This document shows positions 55,300 through 64,000 of a DNA stretch of 64,000 bases, one piece after another (the first letter of the stretch is position 1; the number at the start of each line of letters is the position of its first letter). This stretch comes from JAAFHB01 sp038236995 (GTDB taxonomy: Bacteria > Bacteroidota > Bacteroidia > Bacteroidales > Prolixibacteraceae). The stretch lies in the NCBI GenBank assembly GCA_038236995.1, contig JBBRZE010000013.1:19172-83171 (forward strand). Reading direction: 5' to 3'. Both the position numbers and the translations under genes were made by a program. The notes under the pieces were generated by a model. That model was not told the DNA's origin. It ran no database searches and worked only from the letters and a program-made list of their open reading frames with translations.

Positions 55300-56361
55300 C
55301 TACTCCCCACCTGTTCTGTCAATCTCGTGACGCTGTAATGGGTTTTTCGATAGTACACTGTACCGTTTGCGATTCTCAAACACGTCAATTGCAAGGTATA
55401 AAGCATTGCGAAACGACTCTTCGGAGGCAGTTCCTGTTCCTGCAAGACTATAGGCTGTTCCATGACCTGGCGAAGTACGGATAATTGGTAATCCGGCTGT
55501 ATAATTTACACCCGATTCGAAGGCAAAAGATTTGAAAGGTATCAAACCCTGATCGTGGAACATTGCCAGTGTAGCATCAAATTTTTTAAACTCGCCTGAG
55601 CCAAAAAATCCATCCGCCGGATATGGCCCTAATGCGATGATTCCCTCTTCATTTGCCTGCTTGATAGCAGGCAATATGATCCGTTGTTCCTCGTCACCAA
55701 TCAACCCGCCATCTCCTGCATGAGGATTAAGCCCGAGAACAGCAATGCGTGGCTTATGGATTGAAAAATCCTCCAGCATTGTTTTATGCAGAACCCGTAA
55801 ATTATTCAGTATTCTTTCCTTGGTAATCAGTTCAGCCACCTGACTCAATGCGATGTGGCCTGTAACAACACCAACTTTTAAAATATCGCTGACCATTAGC
55901 ATCAGAAAGTTTTTTGCACCAAATTCTTTGGCAAAATAATCGGTATGGCCCGGGAAATGGAAACTCTCTGATTGTATGTTTTCTTTGTTGATTGGTGCAG
56001 TAACAACAACATCAATTTCGCCTGATTTCAGATCGCGGACCGCTGCATGTAGCGCTGCTAAAGCCGCCTCACCCGCTTGTTTTGTCGATTTTCCAATCTC
56101 AACTCTCACATCTTCGTTCACACAATTGATGATATTGACCCGTTTAGGATTTGACTCTTTGGCTGTGTTGACCTGGTTGAAAGTGAAAATTTCGTTGTCC
56201 ATCGCTTTCCGGTAGTACGCTGCGACTTTTGGCGAACCATATACAATCGGGGTACACATCTCTAAAATCCGACTGTCAGCTAAAGCTTTAATAATTACTT
56301 CGTAACCAATGCCATTAATATCACCGTGGGTGATTCCCACCTTAATTTTATGTTGCTCCAT
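55300..56361 (-). CDS. pdxA: 4-hydroxythreonine-4-phosphate dehydrogenase
   Basis: NAD-dependent oxidation in the DXP-dependent pathway to pyridoxal phosphate. 353 residues, slightly longer than the usual 330. VGITHGDINGIGYEVIIKAL at the N-terminus, TAPINKENIQ, the metal His in FHFPGHTDYFA, GLNPHAGDGGLIGDEE and FHDQGLIPFKS with a second ligand, RTSPGHGTAYSLAGTG near the end. Single gene on the - strand. Confidence 0.95.
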   Translation of the reverse strand: MEQHKIKVGITHGDINGIGYEVIIKALADSRILEMCTPIVYGSPKVAAYYRKAMDNEIFTFNQVNTAKESNPKRVNIINCVNEDVRVEIGKSTKQAGEAALAALHAAVRDLKSGEIDVVVTAPINKENIQSESFHFPGHTDYFAKEFGAKNFLMLMVSDILKVGVVTGHIALSQVAELITKERILNNLRVLHKTMLEDFSIHKPRIAVLGLNPHAGDGGLIGDEEQRIILPAIKQANEEGIIALGPYPADGFFGSGEFKKFDATLAMFHDQGLIPFKSFAFESGVNYTAGLPIIRTSPGHGTAYSLAGTGTASEESFRNALYLAIDVFENRKRYSVLSKNPLQRHEIDRTGGE

Positions 56362-56625
56362 TCCTAAATCATTTATAATTTAATCATTAACCGCTTTGTG
56401 AAACGGATGATTTGTCAAATTTAAGCTTTTATTCGAGATTACACAGTGGGATTAAACGCCAAAATTGAATGATCACTATGGTCGCCATTCATTACAATAA
56501 TTAAATAGGATCCAAACCAACGGCGCTCAACTTCTCTATATATGATCCTCCGGAGCGGAATAAATTCCATCCCAACAAGATGTCCCGAGCCTGCAAATCT
56601 CTGCCGTAGCCACGGTCCAATTGTT

Positions 56626-58068
56626 TTATGCTAAACCGCGCAGAAAGTCGATCAACAACCTCACCCCTGAAGCGGTTCCACCTTTTGTCCGGTAATGATC
56701 CGATGCGTTTATAAATGCTGGACCTGCTATATCGAGATGAATCCAGGGATAATCCACAAAATGCTCTAAAAACATGCCCGCTGAAATTGCTCCCCCTTCG
56801 CGAGCACCAATATTCTTAATATCTGCGATATCCGATTTGATCGATTCGCCATACTCTTCCCAAAGCGGAAATTCAACAACCCGCTCATACACATTTTCAC
56901 CCGATTGCTTTAAGGCGCTAAAAGTAGTTTCACCCGCATTTCCCATTCCAACAATACCATGTTGTCCGATAGCCATTGCGGCCGCTCCGGTAAGCGTTGC
57001 AACATCAATCACTAATTCCGGATGATAATCCTTCGCAAAACTAAGTGCATCGGCCAATATTAACCGTCCTTCAGCGTCGGTATTCAACACTTCTACTGTT
57101 TTGCCGCTGTGCATATAGATTACATCTCCTGGCGCATAGGCATTTCCGTCAGGGCGGTTATCGGTTGACGGAACCAGGGCAATCAAGTGCAGTGGTAACC
57201 TCGATTTCGCGGCAAAATAGATGACTGAAGCGACAACTGCACTCCCGGCCATATCGCACTTCATATAATCCATTGAATCCTTGGTCGGTTTCAAACTTAG
57301 ACCACCAGTATCGAAAACGACACCCTTACCTACCAAAACAATTGGCTTTGCGTTTTTGGCATCGGCAGGCTTCCACTCCATCACAGAAAAGGTTGGCGGA
57401 TCGATACTTCCCAGATTTACGGCCAGTAATCCACCCATCTTTAATGCTTCAATTTTATCTTTGTGATAAATATCCGTAGAAAATCCGGCCACCTTCCCCA
57501 TTGCTTCAAAGCTTTCTGCGAGTTTTACGGCATTCAGGTGCGATGCCGGTTCATTCACAAGATCACGTGCAATAAATACGGCTTCGATCTGAATTGTCAA
57601 TAAATTAACATCGCTTTCTGAAACTTCGGATCCTGTAAAATTGATCTTTTCAAGATTCCATGCCTTTTTCTTGCCTGCTGACTGATACTTCACAAATTGA
57701 TAGCTCCCTAATAACAAACCCTCCGCAAGTGCAAGTCCCGCTTTTGGATTCGCAGCAGAAACAATGATATCGATGCCGGGGATTTTCTCTTTCTGTAAAA
57801 TCGCGGCTATTTCATTGCCTCTTTTACGGCATTCCTCCATGAATATACCCCTCTTTTTTAAAGGATCAGCAAAGGCAACAAGAATTAATTCATTGTACCT
57901 GTTCACAATAACCAACTCATTCTCTTCAAATTGCTTCAGAGCATAAGTTGCTTCATTTTCAGTGAACGGAATATCTGCCAAAACGGTCCTGTCGAAAATC
58001 AGAAATGCCCTGGCGAAAGAGGACGTTTGGCTGTTTATACTTAATTGAAACTTCGTGTTTTCTATCAT
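56626..58068 (-). CDS. pepA: Leucyl aminopeptidase, M17 family
   Basis: Cytoplasmic di-metal aminopeptidase with broad specificity. 480 residues: N-terminal macro-like domain (1-160) and catalytic domain with Lys and Asp ligands in GKGVVFDTGGLSLKP and MKCDMAGSAVVAS, the signature NTDAEGRLILADAL, and an active-site Arg in AEGR. Length is normal. It is transcribed towards pdxA with a 264-base gap in which no gene or clear terminator is seen. Confidence 0.95.
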   Translation of the reverse strand: MIENTKFQLSINSQTSSFARAFLIFDRTVLADIPFTENEATYALKQFEENELVIVNRYNELILVAFADPLKKRGIFMEECRKRGNEIAAILQKEKIPGIDIIVSAANPKAGLALAEGLLLGSYQFVKYQSAGKKKAWNLEKINFTGSEVSESDVNLLTIQIEAVFIARDLVNEPASHLNAVKLAESFEAMGKVAGFSTDIYHKDKIEALKMGGLLAVNLGSIDPPTFSVMEWKPADAKNAKPIVLVGKGVVFDTGGLSLKPTKDSMDYMKCDMAGSAVVASVIYFAAKSRLPLHLIALVPSTDNRPDGNAYAPGDVIYMHSGKTVEVLNTDAEGRLILADALSFAKDYHPELVIDVATLTGAAAMAIGQHGIVGMGNAGETTFSALKQSGENVYERVVEFPLWEEYGESIKSDIADIKNIGAREGGAISAGMFLEHFVDYPWIHLDIAGPAFINASDHYRTKGGTASGVRLLIDFLRGLA

Positions 58069-58254
58069 CCTATTTTATCATCAAATTATCATCAACAATT
58101 TTAAATGTCGATGGTTCAAAGTTACAAATTCATTGATTTGCCGTCTATCCGCGAAAAATATCACGCATTATCCAAATAACAGTTGAAAAATTAGTTATTT
58201 TGTTCCGGTAAGTTTAATTATAAATCAGGTTTAAACCAATTATTAGAATCATTA

Positions 58255-60147
58255 ATGAGAAAGTGGCGTATCGAAGACTCTGCTGAGCTATACAACATCA
58301 ATGGATGGGGAATTAATTACTTTTCCATCAATGAAAAAGGGCATGTTGTTGTTACCCCAAGAAAAGACGGAGTTGAAGTTGACTTAAAGGAATTGGTTGA
58401 AGAGCTTCAATTGCGGGATGTTTCTGCACCAATGCTAATCCGGTTTCCGGACATTCTCGACAGCAGGATCGAGAAAATGGCCAGTTGTTTCAAAATAGCA
58501 TCCGAAGAATACGCCTATAAAGCCCAGAATTTCATTATCTATCCCATCAAGGTCAACCAAATGCGACCGGTTGTGGAGGAGATCGTCGGTCACGGAAAAA
58601 AATTCAATATCGGGCTTGAGGCAGGTTCAAAACCTGAATTACACGCAGTTATTGCCATCAATACAGATAATGATTCACTGATCATCTGTAATGGCTATAA
58701 AGATGAAGATTATATCGAGCTGGCACTTCTTGCTCAGAAAATGGGTCGTCGCATCTATCTGGTCGTTGAAAAACTGAGCGAACTTAAGCTTATTATCAAG
58801 ATTGCCAAGCAGTTCAAAATAAAACCAAAACTTGGAATAAGGATCAAACTGGCCAGTTCAGGCAGCGGAAAATGGGAAGACTCAGGCGGTGATGTCAGTA
58901 AATTCGGACTCACTTCGAGCGAATTACTCGAGGCCCTTGACATTCTGGAGAAACACAAGATGAAAGATTGTCTGCATCTTGTTCACTTCCATATTGGCAG
59001 CCAGGTTAATAAAATCAGGCGCATAAAGATTGCGATCCGCGAAGCATCGCAATTCTATGTGCAATTGCACCTGAACGGTTATAACATTAGTTTCGTTGAT
59101 ATTGGCGGTGGATTAGGTGTCGACTACGATGGAACGCGTTCGTCGAACAGCGAAAGCAGCGTGAACTACAGCATTCAGGAATACGTGAACGACGTAATAT
59201 CGACAATGGTTGATGTGAGCGATAAGAACAACCTGCCCCATCCAAACGTAATTACGGAGTCGGGACGATCCCTCACAGCTCATCATTCGGTGCTGATATT
59301 TGAAGTGCTCGAAGCAACCTCACTACCCGTTTGGGCAGAAGACGAAGTAATTGAACCGGAAGAACACGAATTGCTCAACGAGCTTTTCTCGCTGTGGAGC
59401 ACACTGAATCAGACACGTATGCACGAAACCTGGCACGACGCGCAACAAATACGCGAAGAGGCGCTGGATCGTTTCAGCCTTGGATTACTTGACCTTCAGA
59501 CAAGGGCCAAAATTGAGAAGTTGTTCTGGTCGATTGCCAAAGAGGTACAGCAAATGACCAACGGGATGAAACATATTTCCGAAGAGCTGACCACGCTTCC
59601 TAAATTACTATCGGATAAATATTTTTGCAATTTCTCGCTTTTTCAGTCTTTGCCCGATTCTTGGGCAATTGACCAGATATTCCCGATTATACCGATTCAG
59701 CGGCTCGATGAGAAACCCGACCGGTCGGCTACACTTCAGGACATCACATGCGATTCGGACGGGAAAATTGATAATTTTATCTCAACGCGAAACATTTCCT
59801 ATCACCTTCCGGTACATTCATTGAAACAGAAGGAGCCATATTACATCGGGGTATTTCTGGTGGGTGCCTATCAGGAGATTTTGGGCGATTTGCATAACCT
59901 CTTCGGAGATACGAATGCAGTGCATGTCTCTGTTGACGACAAAGGGTATAGCATCGATCAGATCATCGATGGCGAAACAGTCGCTGAAGTGCTAGAATAC
60001 GTGCAGTACAATCCCAAAAAATTGGTAAGGACCGTTGAAACATGGGTAACATCATCCGTAAAGTCGGGAATTATTACCGCTGAAGAAGGAAAAGAGTTCC
60101 TCTCGAATTACCGTTCCGGGTTGTATGGTTATACCTATCTTGAGTAG
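58255..60147 (+). CDS. speA: Biosynthetic arginine decarboxylase
   Basis: PLP enzyme making agmatine from arginine, the first step of the agmatine route to polyamines. 630 residues as for SpeA. PLP Lys in YPIKVNQMRPVVEE (about residue 102), the Gly-rich phosphate loop VDIGGGLGVDYDGT, ESGRSLTAHHSVL, and the C-terminal GAYQEILGDLHNLFGDTNAVHV with substrate-contact Asp. Ends 80 bases before the first full unit of the repeat array. Confidence 0.96.
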   Translation: MRKWRIEDSAELYNINGWGINYFSINEKGHVVVTPRKDGVEVDLKELVEELQLRDVSAPMLIRFPDILDSRIEKMASCFKIASEEYAYKAQNFIIYPIKVNQMRPVVEEIVGHGKKFNIGLEAGSKPELHAVIAINTDNDSLIICNGYKDEDYIELALLAQKMGRRIYLVVEKLSELKLIIKIAKQFKIKPKLGIRIKLASSGSGKWEDSGGDVSKFGLTSSELLEALDILEKHKMKDCLHLVHFHIGSQVNKIRRIKIAIREASQFYVQLHLNGYNISFVDIGGGLGVDYDGTRSSNSESSVNYSIQEYVNDVISTMVDVSDKNNLPHPNVITESGRSLTAHHSVLIFEVLEATSLPVWAEDEVIEPEEHELLNELFSLWSTLNQTRMHETWHDAQQIREEALDRFSLGLLDLQTRAKIEKLFWSIAKEVQQMTNGMKHISEELTTLPKLLSDKYFCNFSLFQSLPDSWAIDQIFPIIPIQRLDEKPDRSATLQDITCDSDGKIDNFISTRNISYHLPVHSLKQKEPYYIGVFLVGAYQEILGDLHNLFGDTNAVHVSVDDKGYSIDQIIDGETVAEVLEYVQYNPKKLVRTVETWVTSSVKSGIITAEEGKEFLSNYRSGLYGYTYLE

Positions 60148-60169
60148 CCATTATTGTTTCCATGATTCG

Positions 60170-61290
60170 GGATTCTATAACTCGTCAGGGATAAAATATC
60201 GGTAGAAAATGTAATTCCCGGATGGTTTTTATCCCGTCAGGGATAACCGGTCGGTAAAAAAACGTGCAGTGTAGAAGGGTTTCGTCCCGTACGGGACGAC
60301 AGACCTTTGCAGCGTTGTTTTCTACCGACCGTTTGTGCCTAACGGCACAATTTCCACAGCAATGTTTTTCTGCCGGTTCTTCGGACATCATGATCGTTAT
60401 ATTTTTATTTCCGGAAGGATATTACAATCGGCAGAAAATATAAATACCCGATGGTTTTTATCCCGTCAGGGATAACCGGTCCGTAGAAAAACGTGCAGCG
60501 TAGAAGGATTTCGTCCCGTACGGGACGACAGATCGCATTCATATCTTGTTTTCTACCCACCGTTTGTGCCTAACGGCACAATTTCCACAAAAATATTTTC
60601 TGCCGTTTCTTCGGACATCATGATCGTTATATTTTTATTTCCGGAAGGATATTACAATCGGCAGAAAATATGATTTCCGGAGGGTTTTTTATCCCGTCAG
60701 GGATAACCGGTCCGTAGAATGCGGGGAATGTGGTGAGGTTTCGTCCCGTACGGGACGACAGACCTTTGCGGCGTTGTTTTCTACCGACCGTTTGTGCCTA
60801 ACGACACAATTTCCACAGCAATGTTTTTCTGCCGTTTCTTCGGAAATAATGATCGTTATATTTTTATATCCGGAAGGATATTACAGCCACAGAATATTCA
60901 ATTTCCGGAGGGTTTTTTATCCCGTCAGGGATAACCGGTCCGTAGAATGCGGGGAATGTGGTGAGGTTTCGTCCCGTACGGGACGACAGACCTTTGCAGC
61001 GTTGTTTTCTACCGACCGGTTGTGCCCTAACGGCACAATTTCCTCCGCCATATTTTTCTGCCGGTTCTTCGGACATCATGATCGTTATATTTTTATTTCC
61101 AGAAGGAAATTACATCCACAGAATATTCAATTTCCGGAGGGTTTTTTATCCCGTCAGGGATAACCGGTCCGGAGAAAGCTGATAACGTGGTGAGGTTTCG
61201 TCCCGTACGGGACGACAGACCTTTGCAGCGTTGTTTTCTACCGCGTTTGTGCCTAACGGCACAATTTCCTCCGCAATATTTTTCTGCCGT
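60170..61290. repeat. Array 1 of about 229-bp nested-palindrome repeats (five units)
   Basis: Five full units, preceded by a decayed half unit near 60176-60230. The anchor palindrome ATCCCGTCAGGGAT starts at 60231, 60460, 60691, 60919 and 61148 (periods 229, 231, 228 and 229). Each unit then carries CGTCCCGTACGGGACG (a perfect 16-bp palindrome, for example 60283-60298), the hairpin TTGTGCC-TAAC-GGCACAA (for example 60333-60350), and a wider inverted pair CCGGTCGGTAGAAA / TTTCTACCGACCGG around the middle palindrome. Spacer parts diverge more than the palindromes. Open frames inside the array are by-products of the repeat. Confidence 0.9.
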
Positions 61291-61401
61291 TTCTGCTTCC
61301 CTTATGCGTCTGAATTTACCCTATGATCGAAACATTTCTTTACTACCTTCCGTAACTTTATTGTACTAATCAGAAAATGAATAGACAATAACCAGATCAA
61401 T

Positions 61402-61863
61402 ATGTCAAATACTTATACTCAAATTCACATTCATGCCGTATTTGCCGTCCAAAATCGGATGTCTCTTATTTCGAAGCTTTGGGAAGAGCGTTTATATCAA
61501 TACATTACTGGCATAATTCAGCACAAAGGTCATAAGCTTTTAGCAATAAATGGAATGCCCGATCATGTTCATATACTTTTCGGAATGCGACCTTCACAAT
61601 CCTTGTCTGATTTAATGCAGGATATTAAGGGCGATTCGTCGCATTGGATCAATGAGAACAGGTTTGTCAATGGTAAATTTTCGTGGCAGGAAGGATTTGG
61701 AGGATTTTCGTACAGTAAATCACAAGTTTCAGTAGTAGCCGATTATATTGAAAAACAGGAAGAACATCACAAAACAAAAACCTTTATTGCCGAATATCGC
61801 AAAATATTAACTGATTTTGGCATCGATTACGAAGAACAATATATTTTTAAACCAATCGAATAA
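61402..61863 (+). CDS. IS200/IS605-type Y1 (HUH) transposase, RAYT-like
   Basis: Single-strand DNA transposase of 153 residues. It has the HUH metal motif in MPDHVHILFG (His55, His57), the catalytic Tyr115 in VADYIEKQEEHHK, and the family stretches SLSDLMQDIKGDSSHWINE and FSWQEGFGGFSYSKSQ. Length is that of complete IS200 TnpA proteins and no frameshift is seen. No partner TnpB gene lies near it. Being flanked by palindromic repeat arrays on both sides, it is a candidate REP-associated transposase acting on those repeats; a plain IS200 insertion into a repeat region is the alternative. Confidence 0.9.
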   Translation: MSNTYTQIHIHAVFAVQNRMSLISKLWEERLYQYITGIIQHKGHKLLAINGMPDHVHILFGMRPSQSLSDLMQDIKGDSSHWINENRFVNGKFSWQEGFGGFSYSKSQVSVVADYIEKQEEHHKTKTFIAEYRKILTDFGIDYEEQYIFKPIE

Positions 61864-61894
61864 AGGTCGTTTGTGATAGCAATGATTTTGATAT

Positions 61895-61950
61895 GCCAGC
61901 GAGTCAGTTTCAAATTTCCGGAAATGGTTTTGACATGATTTGATCAGTCA
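61895..61950. repeat. Solitary copy of the 42-bp repeat family
   Basis: The stretch GAGTCAGTTTCAAATTTCCGG (from 61901) followed by AAATGGTTTTGACATG matches the consensus of the tandem array at 62987-63275, about 1 kb away across the lipoprotein gene. The rest of the gap 61864-62100 shows only a weak -7-like CAACTTTG at 62055-62062. Confidence 0.6.
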
Positions 61951-62100
61951 ACCTGTCACTTGCATTTCTCCCTCTCGCCCTTATACCTCCAAAAACATGT
62001 GAAAAATATAACTCTTAAATTTAATTGTGTAACAAGCCCTCAGATTAAAGCTCCCAACTTTGTCACCTGATTTTTTTATTATTCATTTAAAATTTTGAAC

Positions 62101-62904
62101 ATGTTAAAAATGAAAATCAAAACAGGAATGACCACCATCACAAAAAGCCTATTCTATGTAAGCTGTTTCAGTTTACTTGTTTTACTGATGCCATCATGTA
62201 CGAAGGATACCAGTAACGGTAAGGGACAGGCACATCTTTCTGTGATGATGACAGACGCCCCCGCAAATTATGACGCAGTAATGGTAGATGTGGTTGGAAT
62301 AGAAGTATTTGGTAGCGATAATGTTGCAGTGGCTCTTACTCCAAAAGCCGGTGTTTACAACCTGCTCGATTTATCTAACGGAATAGATACCCTTATCGCA
62401 ACAGGTGATATAGAACCAGGTACTATTTCACAAATACGATTGATCCTGGGGCCTAACAATTCGGTGACAGTTGACGGTGTTGTTTACCCGCTTAGTACAC
62501 CAAGCGCGGAACAATCAGGATTGAAACTTCAGGTTCATCAAACATTCGAGCCGGACATTTCATACAGTATCCTGCTCGATTTTGACGCAAGTCAATCAAT
62601 TGTTATGACAGGTAATGGTGCCTATAAATTGAAACCAGTTATCAGAACCATTGATGTGGCTATAACCGGTGCAATTAAGGGAAGCATTACCCCGATTGGC
62701 GCTAATGTCATTGTGACTGCAACTGCTAATGGCGTATCATACTCTTCAGTAACCAATTTAGATGGCGAGTTTGTAATTTCAGGATTGCCAGCAGGAACCT
62801 ATGATATTACAGTTACGCCGGAACTTCCTTTGCTTCCGTTTACCGTCATCGGTAAAGCAGTTGTAATCGGAGCTTCGACCAACATCGGAATCGTAGTTTT
62901 GTAA
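62101..62904 (+). CDS. DUF4382-like lipoprotein with carboxypeptidase-type C-terminal domain
   Basis: A 267-residue exported lipoprotein: long signal ending in lipobox LLMPSC, then a DUF4382-type domain (AHLSVMMTDAPANYDAVMVDVVG, about 45-180) and a carboxypeptidase regulatory-like beta domain (IKGSITPIGANVIVTA, SSVTNLDGEFVISGLPAGTYDITV, 195-267). Function unknown; such proteins are envelope components. The in-frame TTG at 62095 is replaced by ATG 62101 as start. Flanked by repeat families on both sides, with a hairpin terminator right after the gene. Confidence 0.85.
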   Translation: MLKMKIKTGMTTITKSLFYVSCFSLLVLLMPSCTKDTSNGKGQAHLSVMMTDAPANYDAVMVDVVGIEVFGSDNVAVALTPKAGVYNLLDLSNGIDTLIATGDIEPGTISQIRLILGPNNSVTVDGVVYPLSTPSAEQSGLKLQVHQTFEPDISYSILLDFDASQSIVMTGNGAYKLKPVIRTIDVAITGAIKGSITPIGANVIVTATANGVSYSSVTNLDGEFVISGLPAGTYDITVTPELPLLPFTVIGKAVVIGASTNIGIVVL

Positions 62905-62930
62905 GGTTTAAAAGCCAATATAATATTCAG

Positions 62931-62970
62931 GAGGTTGTCTCGTTAATGAGATGACCTCTTGTTGTTTTAC
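62931..62970 (+). terminator. Terminator of the DUF4382 lipoprotein gene
   Basis: GAGGTTGTCTC (62931-62941) pairs with GAGATGACCTC (62948-62958), 11 pairs counting two G-U pairs, followed by TTGTTGTTTT. Confidence 0.75.
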
Positions 62971-62986
62971 GGAAATGGGTTTAAGG

Positions 62987-63275
62987 TTCCCGGCAATGGA
63001 TGAAACATGTCAAGGAGTCAGTTTCATGTTTCCAGATATAGATTCGAACTGCCAAGGAGTCAGTTACATGCTCCCAGATATTGATTCGACATACCAAGGA
63101 ATCAGTTACATGCTCCCAGATATGGATTCAACATACCAAGAAATCAGTTACATGGTCCCAAATATGGATTCAACATACCAAGAAATCAGTTACATGGTCC
63201 TGGAAATGGTTTTAACATGGCTGGCGGTAAGATTCATGTTCCCGGAAATGGTTTGTGCATGGCCAGTAGTTCATT
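62987..63275. repeat. Tandem array of 42-bp repeats, seven units
   Basis: Units start at 62987, 63029, 63071, 63113, 63155, 63197 and 63239 (last one partial). All full units are exactly 42 bases. The consensus begins TTCCCGGAAATGG, holds AACAT-CCAAGGAGTCAGTT and ends ACATG or TCATG. Middle units are most alike (63113 and 63155 differ at only a few bases), the ends most diverged. The 42-base period makes a stop-free frame of 14-residue repeats, but its first ATG lies inside the preceding terminator, so I treat it as non-coding. Confidence 0.85.
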
Positions 63276-63289
63276 AAGTGTAACCAGAA

Positions 63290-64000
63290 GGTTTTTTATC
63301 CCGTCAGGGATAACCGGTCGGTAGAATACGAGGAATATGGTGAGGTTTCGTCCCGTACGGGACGACAGACCTTTGCAGCGTTGTTTTCTACCGACCGGTT
63401 GTGCCTAACTGCACAATTTCCACAGCAATATTTTTCTGCCGGTTCTTCGGACATCATGATCGTTATATTTTTATATCCGAAAGAATATTTCATCCACAGA
63501 ATATTCAATTTCCGGAGAGATTTTATCCCGTCAGGGATAACCGGTCCGTAGAAAAACGTGAAGCGTAGAAGGGTTTCGTCCCGTACGGGACGACAGATCC
63601 ATATCATATCTTGTTTTTTACCGACCGGTTGTGCCCTAACGGCACAATTTCCACAGTAATGTTTTTCTGCCGGTTCTTCGGACATCATGATCGTTATATT
63701 TTTATTTCCGGAAGGATATTACATCCACAGAATATTCAATTTCCGGAGGGTTTTTTATCCCGTCAGGGATAACCGGTCCGTAGAATACGGGGAATTAGGG
63801 GAGGTTTCGTCCCGTACGGGACGACAGATCCCTTTCATATCTTGTTTTCTACCGACCGATTGTGCTTAACTGCACATTTTCCTCCGCCATATTTTTCTGC
63901 CGTTTCTTCGGAAATAATGATCGTTATATTTTTATATCCGGAAGGATATTACAGCCACAGAATATTCAATTTCCGGAGGGTTTTTTATCCCGTCAGGGAT
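63290..64000. repeat. Array 2 of about 229-bp nested-palindrome repeats, runs off the window
   Basis: Same family and orientation as array 1. ATCCCGTCAGGGAT starts at 63298, 63525, 63757 and 63987 (periods 227, 232 and 230); the last is cut by the window end. The units keep CGTCCCGTACGGGACG (for example 63347-63362) and the TTGTGCC/GGCACAA hairpin, with single-base damage in some copies (GTGCCTAACTGCAC near 63401). Confidence 0.9.

Noticed and set aside
60774..61369. Open frames across the 229-bp arrays on both strands
   Set aside because: The same frames recur in each repeat unit and contain only palindrome-derived residues; no start or promoter supports them.
62095..62100. TTG start for the DUF4382 lipoprotein
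   Set aside because: An ATG two codons later serves equally and is the commoner start.
62951..63277. A 108-codon open frame of 14-residue repeats
   Set aside because: Its ATG is inside the terminator hairpin of the upstream gene, there is no promoter, and the pattern follows from a 42-base DNA repeat.
63296..63688. A 130-codon - strand frame in array 2
   Set aside because: It is a translation of the repeat units, matching frames in array 1.
60170..64000. CRISPR array
   Set aside because: Units are about 229 bases and repeated over most of their length; there is no short repeat with unique spacers and no cas gene.

Overview
The window is a chromosomal segment of a Bacteroidota bacterium, probably of the Bacteroidales/Marinilabiliales type. 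The pointers are a SprA outer-membrane translocon gene (type IX secretion, gliding lineage), a SusC/SusD pair behind a hybrid two-component regulator, several TAnnTTTG-type -7 promoter boxes, near absence of Shine-Dalgarno sequences, Kdo transferase and DAP-pathway genes. No tRNA, rRNA or CRISPR array was seen.

Layout. 1-4.25 kb: housekeeping genes on the + strand (dapF cut by the window start, a small MscS channel, a cysteine hydrolase, a small membrane protein, gltX). 4.4-5.2 kb: a superoxide dismutase with a Tat-like export signal. 5.6-15.8 kb: an accessory locus that looks like a graspetide (ATP-grasp-modified RiPP) cluster. On the - strand lie a C39-peptidase ABC exporter, an HlyD adaptor and an ATP-grasp ligase. 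On the + strand, divergently, lie two 51-residue precursor peptides with double-glycine leaders, neither on any standard ORF list at this size. Next come a TPR-CHAT protein and a convergent pair of ECF sigma factor and membrane TPR protein. The same bipartite promoter-like motif (GGTAACA-type box, fixed spacing, ATTCCTATTAA-type box) lies upstream of the precursors, the ATP-grasp gene and the sigma factor. I infer one regulon driven by this ECF factor.

16.4-23.3 kb: a complete tryptophan operon trpEGDCFBA, preceded by two tandem leader peptides (WLWW and WSWRW) each with its own attenuator terminator. 23.4-39 kb: an S46 dipeptidyl-peptidase, rnhA, waaA, a class II ribonucleotide reductase, and the operon ruvA-sprA-rnhB on the - strand. 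39.5-55.1 kb: a polysaccharide utilisation locus, all on the + strand: HTCS regulator, GH130 phosphorylase, a large periplasmic protein of unknown family, SusC, SusD, an MFS permease, and a lipoprotein of unknown family. The outer membrane pair imports oligosaccharide, the exported proteins probably trim it, the permease moves it inward and GH130 phosphorolyses it. 55.3-60.1 kb: pdxA, pepA (- strand) and speA (+).

60.1-64 kb: a repeat-rich end. Two arrays of about 229-bp units made of nested palindromes (five units, then at least three more running off the window) flank an IS200-type Y1 transposase gene, a DUF4382-like lipoprotein gene and an array of 42-bp tandem repeats. This resembles a REP/RAYT arrangement at unusually large unit size.
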